Source: Adiantum capillus-veneris (Eukaryota; Streptophyta; Polypodiopsida; Polypodiales; Pteridaceae). Taken from it: DNA of 64,000 bases. A program made the translations under genes and the position numbers. The stretch covers positions 41,909,598-41,973,597 of the forward strand of contig CM043962.1 in the NCBI GenBank assembly GCA_014529385.2, read 5' to 3'. Shown piece after piece: positions 57,104 to 64,000 of the stretch. The notes under the pieces were generated by a model that saw only the letters and a list, made by a program, of their open reading frames with translations, did no database searches and was not told where the DNA came from. Each line of letters opens with the position of its first letter. The first letter of the stretch is position 1.

Positions 57104-57860
57104 GAGAAAAGGGGGGGGGGGGGGGGGGGGGGTTGCTCTGATTACATCAAACACTAGACCTCTATCTCATGGACATGCATTAGGAAAAGCCCTTATTTGT
57201 CATTATAAGGCCCCAGGGACCCTAAAAAAGAAGGGCCACAAGGGCGTGCAGAATGGCCATCTAGAGACCATGGATGGCCATTCTGCGCGCCCTTGTGGCC
57301 CCTCTTTTTGAGGGTCCCTGAGGCCTTATAATGACAAACACACACCAAGAACATGGGCAGTGGACACAAGGAAGCAAAAAATGGTTGATGAGCATGATAT
57401 AAGGTTTAGGTATTTTCCATTGGGGGGGGGTTAGTTTGCTATGAATACATCAAACTGCACACTTCTATCTCATGACCATGGATAAAAAAAGAATGCATTT
57501 TCCATTCTAAGGCCCCAGGGACCCTCAACAAGAGGGGCCACAAGGGCATGAGAATGGCCATCCAGGCCATAGCAAAATGGGGGAGGGGGAAGGGGAAGCT
57601 CTTGCTCTCTGTACATCCAACATAGCATCTTTATATCATCCTCATACACAATATTTTTGCATTTTTTCCCCATGTAAAAGCCCACAGGGCCCTTAGCAAG
57701 ACTGGCCACGAGGGCGCGCAAAATGCCCATCCAGGACTTTTGGATGGGCTTTTTGCGTGTCCTTGTGGCCAGTCTTGCTGAGGGCCCTAGGGGTCTTTAC
57801 AGTGAAAAAAATTGCAAAATTATTGTGTATGAGGATGATACAAGGTTTAGGTTTTTTTTT
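57104..57860. repeat. Foldback cluster: three tandem units, two with inverted arms
   Basis: Units starting with G runs at 57111, 57422 and about 57581 share CTCATG- or CTCATAC-type leads and then AGGGACCCTxAAxAAG, GGCCACAAGGGC and ATGGCCATC. Unit 1 is followed by its own inverted copy (palindrome 57199-57335, arms about 65 bp). Unit 3 is also followed by its inverted copy (57631-57845, arms about 105 bp, loop about 8 bp). Unit 2 lacks an inverted arm. The arms are GC-rich in an AT-rich region. It may be a foldback/MITE nest or a source of hairpin RNA. Confidence 0.85.
57111..57132. repeat. Poly(G) tract, 22 G
   Basis: Uninterrupted G run at the start of the first foldback unit. A shorter run (about 9 G) begins the second. 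Confidence 0.95.
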
Positions 57861-59349
57861 TTTTTAAGTGTTGAACTTTTAGGCTGCTTTCAATAGCTTC
57901 TAGCTTCCAATCAGCTCTGAATCTGTCTGGGCTTGTCTCACATGAATTTGTACATCTCGTCGCGCTCTTCAACCATTGTGTGATGCAAAAGAAATATATC
58001 TTGCTCGGATTCTCCAAAAATCAACGTGCAAGTTGGTTTTTTTTTTTAAATGATGTAAAACAGACATTTCTTACTTTTTTCTTAATCTATGGGCTCCAAC
58101 GAGCATTAAAATCATGGAATCTGAAAATACTCAAAGAACCAATGTTTTTTATTGTGTTAAGGACTATATTTTTTACATACAAAACTTTCTCAAAATCTCG
58201 CCCTAACACCTTCAAAAGTGGCTTCCAAGGAGTGCCCTCGGTCAAAATTTGAAACTGAAGGAAAACAATTAGAATGAACTCCTAGACTATGTACAAACTT
58301 TAAAATAACCAAAATTTTCTTCAAAAACAAGTTATTGCTAAAAACTTGAAAATAGGCTTCCCTTGGACTTCCCACTACGATAGAAATCAAAGGGTTCAAG
58401 GAGAGGTATGGTGTCACAAGTGCATGGTAGGAATCTCATCAAGGTTTTTTCCGTCAAGAACTCTTGTACTTTACCATGTCTTCTCATGTACAATCTTACA
58501 CAAACAAAACCAAATTTACACTTTAAATGACTATAAATCTTATATAACTTATCAAACAATCTAAAATATGGTAGACCTAGAGTGCTCTTACACATCAACA
58601 AACAAAAAAGTCCAAAATTCTTCTCATTAACTTTGTACATACATTTGTGAACAACTTCCAATGGGTAGTGCGGTCATAGTTCTTACATCCATTCCATGAC
58701 ATGGTATGCTCATGGGGTGCCCTATCACATAAAAACATCTTTGGTGGGGTGCCCTCATGTTAGGAAAGGGCGTGTTGCTGATGAAAAGCTGTTGTATTGT
58801 CCTAGTAGGGATCTCTCCATGTTAGCATAATGATTTTTAGTGTAGTGGGAGCCACATTTCTTGAGGAGAGCTTTGTGCCATCGTAAAAGCTTCGTGTTAT
58901 GCCAGTTCCTTGAGCCATTCTTGCAAACAACGCCACTCAACTAGCATAGAAAGAGGTCACCTTGTTTCATGACGCGTTAGAGACATGTACTTCAAACAAA
59001 AACATGTATGAATTCAACATTTGCAAGTTGTATAATAAAGACACTTGTTAAGTATATGTTGTACAAATTTGCAAGTATTTCCATCCAATAATCGTAAAAT
59101 ATACATTAGGCTGAGATTACCCACCTCTAATAAGCATGGATTTGAAGCACCTACGTGCAAGATGTAAGAAAGAAGGTTGTTTTAGAGAAAAAGTGGTGAC
59201 ACTTAACTTCTCTAACCTGCAGCCTTTCACTATTTGTGTACAAAACCAACCTTTGTGCTAAGCACTACAAAACAAGTAGAGGCAACACTTTAGACTTCAA
59301 AGTCTGTGGACAAGAAGAACACAACCAAAAGTAAGAAGTATATTGTTAC
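57861..59349. other. No firm gene call; decayed minus-strand coding appearance at 58190-58940
   Basis: Minus-strand segments such as GTGITRSFYDGTKLSSRNVAPTTLKIIMLTWRD and the 107-codon frame at 58338-58661 look protein-like across several frames. They contain no motif I can name and many stops. They may belong to an unidentified element together with the exon-like block at 59350-59540. Confidence 0.3.
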
Positions 59350-59540
59350 CTTGCACTAGGGGGTGTTTCTTTCAAATATGTGATGGTATTGGCAAGCATC
59401 GTAATGTACACATCGTGTTCTTGCAATTGTAGTTGGAGGGTTTCAACCTCCCTCTTTGAAGAGGCAATATTGTCTTGTAATGCCATTCTTTTGAGCTGAA
59501 GAGCTTGACATTTGTGCATCCAAAAAATCCAAAGATGCAC
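59350..59540 (-). other. Possible exon with a coiled-coil segment
   Basis: On the minus strand an acceptor-like GGGTGTAG precedes 59540, and GCAAG|GTAACA ends the block at 59350. The 191 bases between read through in one frame with ALQLKRMALQDNIASSKREV and then TLQLQLQEHDVYITMLANTI, a heptad-rich helix. No family is recognised. It could be an exon of a host gene or of a DNA transposon protein. Upstream exons are not clear because a purine-rich tract follows. Confidence 0.3.
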
Positions 59541-59794
59541 CTACACCCATACACAATCAATTGCAATAGTTTAACAAGCCCACTTCTCCCCTCTCAAGAT
59601 ATTGAAGAACCATCAGCATTCGTCTCACCGATGGTATGACGTTCTTAGGATGACCTCTGCTCACCGTCACGTGCAAACTTCGGTGCAAACGCCGTCGACA
59701 GGCAAATATGTACGCTTTTGTTGTGCGGAGTACATGGTGGTGGAGGCATACAATTTTTGATGTCCGTGAGCACCATGGCAGTTGTTGCGCGAGG

Positions 59795-59960
59795 AAGCAA
59801 AGGATGAAAAGCGAGAGGGGGGAGGGAGAGGGAGGAACATGGGAGGAGAGAAGGGGAGAGAGAGGGGAGGAGGAGGAGAGAAGGGAGCAGGGAGGGAGCA
59901 GGGAGGAGGAGAGAAGAGGGAGAGCAGAGAGAGAGAGAGAGGAGAGAGCAGAAGGAGAGA
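59795..59960. repeat. Purine-rich (GGGAGA)n-like tract
   Basis: More than 150 bases of almost only G and A on the plus strand, followed by T and G runs to about 59997. The long Ser/Leu-rich minus-strand frame across it is a by-product of the composition. Confidence 0.85.
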
Positions 59961-59999
59961 ACAAAGGTTTTTTTTTTGGGGGGGGATTTTTTTTTGAAA

Positions 60000-61300
60000 A
60001 AGTGGACTTTCAGTGTTTGTAGGTTTCAAAAAAGGTCAAAAAATGATTTTTTTCATATTTATATATGTTGGGAGGAAGTTTTAAGTAAAAAATAAGTTTA
60101 AAAAACTTTTTTGAAAAAAAAAGTCAAATTTTGGCTCTTAGTGATCCACATTTTTGCTAATGTGGCCATACTCCTTTACTCCCTTCACTTTCAAAAAGCT
60201 AAAGAGAGAAAGTGACCTCTTAGGTCCACATCCTACATGTGTCTAAAAAAAAGGCTAGAAAAGCCTACTCAAAACTAACTTCTTGAATGCCCTTGTCTCC
60301 TTAACGCTACACAACATTAGCCTTAATACCTAAAAATTAGGATTCCTTACAAGGCCCATGGAAGGTCCATATTTCTCCTAATGCTCAAAACCTTTTTTTG
60401 ATGTTTTGGATGAGAATATTCAAAATGCACTTAAGAGTGTCCTTTTCAAGTGAGAGCTGGTATGACAGTAGGGTTTGTGTAGGAGTGAGGCTACCTTTGT
60501 CGTGCACTCTGCAAGGCCCCATAGCTAGGAGGGCTGAAGGGGGTGCTGCAGTAGGGCGAGAAGGTGGTGTGCTTCTACTAGAGGAGGTGATGCAAGGTTT
60601 TCACAAGCAGCAAATTCTCTGTGTTGAGTTGTCGAGCTAACTTGTTTCCTCGTCAGCACCACTCCCTTGCCTTAACCTCATTTTTGGGCATAAGGAGAGG
60701 TCGCCCCTCCTGCCTCCTCCTTGGGAGGGAAAATGGGTGGCCGGACTGCAGATCTGCATACTTGAGAGCGTCTGATGGGGGACTGACAGAGGGATGTGGC
60801 ATTTGCAAGGAACTCCATGATAGGGCATGGCTCCCATCTAATAGTCTGGTTGCTGGTGTGGCTTCATGTTCAACTACGGAATCAACTCTACGTCTTCTTG
60901 GATTCTTGGGCGTGATTTTTCAACTATGGTCATGGCTTGATGAATTGTGGATTAATCTGTAAGGTACTTCTCCTGTCGCGGTGTCATGTGCACCTTGGGG
61001 TGGGGTGGCAGACCTCCCAAGGTGGTGGCTCTCATGACACTCTTTTTGTATGTCCTGGCTTGATCTAACGTCTTTATTATGTAGAGGTTATGGGCTACCT
61101 TGTAAAAATCCCGACTCTATGGATTGTTACTCTCAAAGTTAGTCTTTCTATGTTGATTGCTAAACCCATGGCTTGCTCTGAGCATGGGGTGGTTGTATGG
61201 TGTTTGGTTTTGAAGTTTTTATAATATAATTTTCAATCATTAGGTCTCCCCAATCTCAAAAAAATAAAAATTCTTTCAAAACTTATTAAGTGCATAAGTG
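60000..61300 (+). other. Possible LINE 3' end, otherwise unrecognised
   Basis: The stretch up to 61280 ends GGTCTCCCCAATCTCAAAAAAATAAAAA. That pattern (a short non-coding tail, then an A-rich end) is common for plant LINEs. A plus-strand frame at 60621-60962 has no RT or zf-RVT motif, so this is weak. Confidence 0.25.
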
Positions 61301-61319
61301 AAGGGTGAGTTTAGCAAAT

Positions 61320-61402
61320 GAAAAGACAGATGAAGGTGTAAAGTCAAATGATGAATGAAGGTGGAAAGTCAAAAGACAAATGAAGATGGAAAGTCAAAAG
61401 AC
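61320..61402. repeat. Short tandem repeat, three units of about 27 bp
   Basis: Variants of GACAGATGAAGGTGTAAAGTC repeat three times before a (CT)n tract. Confidence 0.75.
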
Positions 61403-61488
61403 CTTTTGTATCCATATAAATAGGTGTTTCTCTGCTCTTTCATTTTTCCTTTAGCGTTTTCTTCTAAGTTCTCTTTAGTGTTTTCCTT

Positions 61489-61489
<1 letters not shown>

Positions 61490-61538
<49 letters not shown>
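61490..61538. repeat. (CT)n microsatellite
   Basis: About 24 CT units. Confidence 0.95.
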
Positions 61539-61541
<3 letters not shown>

Positions 61542-61899
61542 GTTGTATTCATCTTTCTTAGATAATGTTATTGCAAATCTATGTGCTTCATCATTGCATG
61601 TCGTTACGTGATATAGGTTAACGCATCGTTTTTCTTATTTTTGAGTGGAATAAGGAATACCTTTATTTTATTTTTTCAAAAATCACTCTATTGGATGAGT
61701 TTTGGGAAAAGAAGTGACATTTTCAAAAACCAAAACGAGAGCTCCCCTGCTAGGGTTGAGCAAGCTAATGCATTTTGCATGAGCCGAGAGGATCCGACCA
61801 GGTGATGGTTGGCACTCGATGCGGACAGGGAGAGCTTGTAAATGGCATCAACAGGTGAAGGCTTCGCTGTGGGTGTAGAGGCTTGTCCCAAGTGGAGGC

Positions 61900-62090
61900 C
61901 CTTGGCCATCCCCCCTCTGCTTTTCAGAACTGCAGTACCCGTCTACATATTTTTGGAAAATCCTTCTCAACCAAGATAATAGATCCATGTCTCACTTATC
62001 CTATTGCAATAAACAGCCCAACCTTTTCTGGACAACTTAAGGACCTCTCTTCTTCAGCAAGAAAAGAGAAACCAATAGCTCTGATACCAA
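61900..62090 (-). mobile_element. Gypsy leader and PBS, relic related to the 7.2-16.1 kb family
   Basis: GGACCTCTCTTCTTCAGCAA then GAAAAGAGAAACC is nearly the same as the leader next to the 5' LTR at 14480-14520. GCTCTGATACCA (62078-62089) is an exact complement of the Met-i primer site TGGTATCAGAGC. The element reads on the minus strand. No gag was recognised on its left. Confidence 0.65.
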
Positions 62091-62460
62091 TGTAATGGAA
62101 ATGGCCTATGAACTTTGAGAATAGCGGATTTAAGAGAATTAGAGAGAACATTTTTGTATGACTACTTTGAGAACATAGAGGGTAAACTTAATTGACATTA
62201 GAAAAATAACCATAGTACTTAATAAACTTGGCACGAACAATACTTTTTCAAGAGAGATTGGGGTATAGGAGGGCCTCTTTATTTGGCAGTTTAAGAAAAT
62301 GCTTAAAGCTTAAGCCAAGTTTGACCAAGGCTAAAAGAGGGGGGAAAAAGGCCTATGGTGAGATTTTTTAAAATACCATTTGTATAATTTGTATTTGAAA
62401 ATAGGCTATTTACAATCAAAAGAGAGGTGGTTAATAGAATTTTAAAATGTCTTTTTCTCA
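62091..62460 (-). repeat. Probable 5' LTR start of a gypsy relic
   Basis: It begins TGTAATGGAAATGGCC one base after the PBS complement. Landmarks such as GAACATAG and GCACGAACAATACTT-TCAAGAGAGA occur in the same order as in the 14529-16124 LTR, at much lower similarity. The right end is not defined. Confidence 0.45.
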
Positions 62461-62739
62461 TCTCTCTCCTCTCTCTCTAACATATAAAACACTCTCTCTC
62501 ACTTAGTTATCATCAAAAGAAGCATTTTTCAGCTCCCCTTGTCAAATAAGCAGATTTTCCATATTCTCTCATTGCATTCTCTCTCTAAAATGTGAGCCAA
62601 CTCTTTCTCTTTCCCCCCTTTTCTCTCTTATCACTTCCATCTCCCAATCATTAAGAGGACATTCTATGCTACCTACATTTGACAAAAAGTGCAGATCCTC
62701 CAAGGTTGCAGATCTACTCTCTCTCCCACTCTCTTCCTT

Positions 62740-62742
<3 letters not shown>

Positions 62743-62800
<58 letters not shown>
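62743..62800. repeat. (CT)n microsatellite
   Basis: About 29 CT units within a wider CT-rich stretch (62450-63060). Confidence 0.95.
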
Positions 62801-62802
<2 letters not shown>

Positions 62803-63071
62803 GCTTCTCCCACTCCAGCTCCAGGTGAGAGCAACAAAAAACTCCATCACCTCTATGTAGAGCAAAATTTCTCTCTCTAAAGCTCTCATGATCATTATTT
62901 TGAATTCAAAGGAGATTGGGCTACACTCCCTCTCTTTCTTCCCTCCACAACATAATACTTTTCTACTATCGCTGAGTACTATTCACTCTTTCCCTCCATA
63001 GCCATCTTTCCTTGCTTGAAGCAGTCACCATTACACATTCTCTCTCTAATTTGCTTGATTAGCTAACAAAC

Positions 63072-63664
63072 ATGTCATTCAATCACCCTCCACTGCAAGA
63101 CATTACTAATAGGCCAAAATGATATCAAGTAAACGTTGATTTGGAGCAAGAGTATTCTACTGTGCGACTTGGCACATTGAATCCCAATGCTACAAATCAG
63201 CTACAAAGCATTGGGTGCAAGGCAATCAACTTATGGGTTGATGGCCATATTTACCCTGGTGATCCAATGACCAATGCACCACTACCCTTTCGTAATGTCA
63301 CTGAGCTTCTGCATTTTATTGGAGATAGAAGAGACGGACTGTTTGGCTACTAATGAAGATTGTATTTAGATTTTGTCAATGAAAGAGAAGCAAGTAAACA
63401 TCTCTTTGCTGCCTATTCATCATTGCAAGAGAAGTCTGCAAAAGATCTACAACAAGTTAGAGATGAAGTCAACAAGAAGACTAAGCAACTGAACGATGAG
63501 ATGGAAAATCTCAATGAAAAAGTACAGAAACAAAAAAAAAAGAGCTAGAGCGTCGACTAGACAATTATGTTCAGCTACGACACACTTCATGGAATATCTG
63601 TCGGCGAATCGATCATCTCACACACATTCCCCTAGGCTACCACATTTGTAAGCGTAAGAGATAA
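63072..63664 (+). pseudogene. Unidentified reading frame with coiled coil
   Basis: From ATG 63072 one frame runs to about 63545, with a TGA at 63120 and TAA-TGA at 63354-63359. It contains EYSTVRLGTLNPNATNQLQS, LWVDGHIYPGD, NVTELLHFIGDRR and then a helix-rich tail (KSAKDLQQVRDEVNKKTKQL). An A10 run near 63532-63541 causes a further shift, after which ERRLDNYVQLRHTSWN continues to 63664. Three inactivating changes within one register suggest a recently lost gene or element protein. I cannot name the family. A CT-rich leader precedes it. Confidence 0.4.
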
Positions 63665-64000
63665 GCAATGTCCTTGCTATACTCAAGTGATGGAACTCAA
63701 AAGAAACATGTTTGTCAAACTCGATAAGAATACGGATGCAAGATTTTGATTTCCTACATGTTCTGCAGGTTGGTGTAATGGTAATTCAACATTCAGAAAC
63801 TTGGCTCGCGAATGATGATGGTAATCAATTTTGATGCTCAAACAACAGGACGTGCTCTGCTATAGCATATCATCAATCCAAAGGAGTTGGTTGAGCTACT
63901 AGATGATCCATGCTAAAGAGCATTGTGTCGCCTCAAGAGATGATGGAGGTGTGTGACAGTGCAGGATTAAGTTTCAACACCTATGAAGCTTTGTATAGAA
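63665..64000. other. No recognised gene
   Basis: Probably decayed continuation of the frame on its left. A tRNA A-box-like GTTGGTGTAATGGTAATTC at about 63769 lacks a B box. Confidence 0.4.

Noticed and set aside
59557-60022. Long frames on both strands rich in Ser/Leu or Arg/Glu/Gly
   Set aside because: They arise from the purine-rich (GGGAGA)-like tract; low complexity only.
63769-63830. tRNA-like GTTGGTGTAATGGTAATTC
   Set aside because: No cloverleaf and no B box downstream.

Overview
The window looks like nuclear DNA from a land plant with a large, repeat-dominated genome. It is AT-rich and mostly made of decayed transposable elements. Three things point to a plant: Ty1/copia and chromodomain Ty3/gypsy elements primed by initiator-Met tRNA, plant L1-type LINEs with a zf-RVT tail, and a broken pentatricopeptide-repeat (PPR) gene with LIDMYAK/LVDMYAK repeats. 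A fern, another seed-free vascular plant or a gymnosperm would fit, but the sequence alone does not decide the lineage. I see no rRNA, tRNA, CRISPR array or bacterial-type operon.

Left part, 1-16.1 kb: a decayed gypsy gag piece on the minus strand, a 349-bp tandem duplication (1103-1801), and a possible two-exon host gene of unknown function (3178-3932, minus). These are followed by a dead LINE (about 4200-6194, minus) and a second LINE 3' end (about 6390-7211, plus) that carries a MITE. A complete 8.9-kb Ty3/gypsy chromovirus (7220-16124, minus) then follows, with 1.6-kb LTRs and an ATTCA target duplication, inserted beside the LINE poly(A) tail. A second copy of the MITE lies at 16386-16603.

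Middle part, 16.1-50.8 kb: a PPR pseudogene (about 17040-18000), a copia element whose interior is partly inverted (about 19421-22201), gypsy gag and pol fragments split by a long poly(C) tract (22.2-26.3 kb), and a repeat family present twice (26363-27190 and 49203-50030). Next come a gypsy integrase tail followed by a protease-like reading frame (29.8-31.5 kb) and an internally deleted copia element (32203-34176). After these lie an unexplained stretch with five dispersed 18-20 bp palindromes (34.8-36.1 kb), a long decayed coiled-coil reading frame that ends at a polypurine tract and LTR start (36.6-40 kb), a hAT transposase pseudogene (42.2-44.3 kb), and a 5'-truncated copia element (45418-about 48480).

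Right part, 50.8-64 kb: a copia element with both LTRs, ATATT target duplications, PBS, PPT and an uninterrupted 1148-residue pol frame, but a broken gag (50802-55947). Beyond it are an AT microsatellite that grew inside a tandem duplication, a GC-rich cluster of tandem and inverted arms able to form long hairpins (57.1-57.9 kb), purine- and CT-rich tracts, a gypsy leader with PBS and LTR start (about 61.9-62.1 kb and beyond), and an unidentified coiled-coil reading frame at the end.

The elements do not form a pathway. Three copies of one copia family show successive decay: intact pol, internal deletion, and 5' truncation. The most unusual items are the palindrome cluster, the foldback cluster, and the extra reading frames downstream of gypsy pol. 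None can be called a new biological system from sequence alone.
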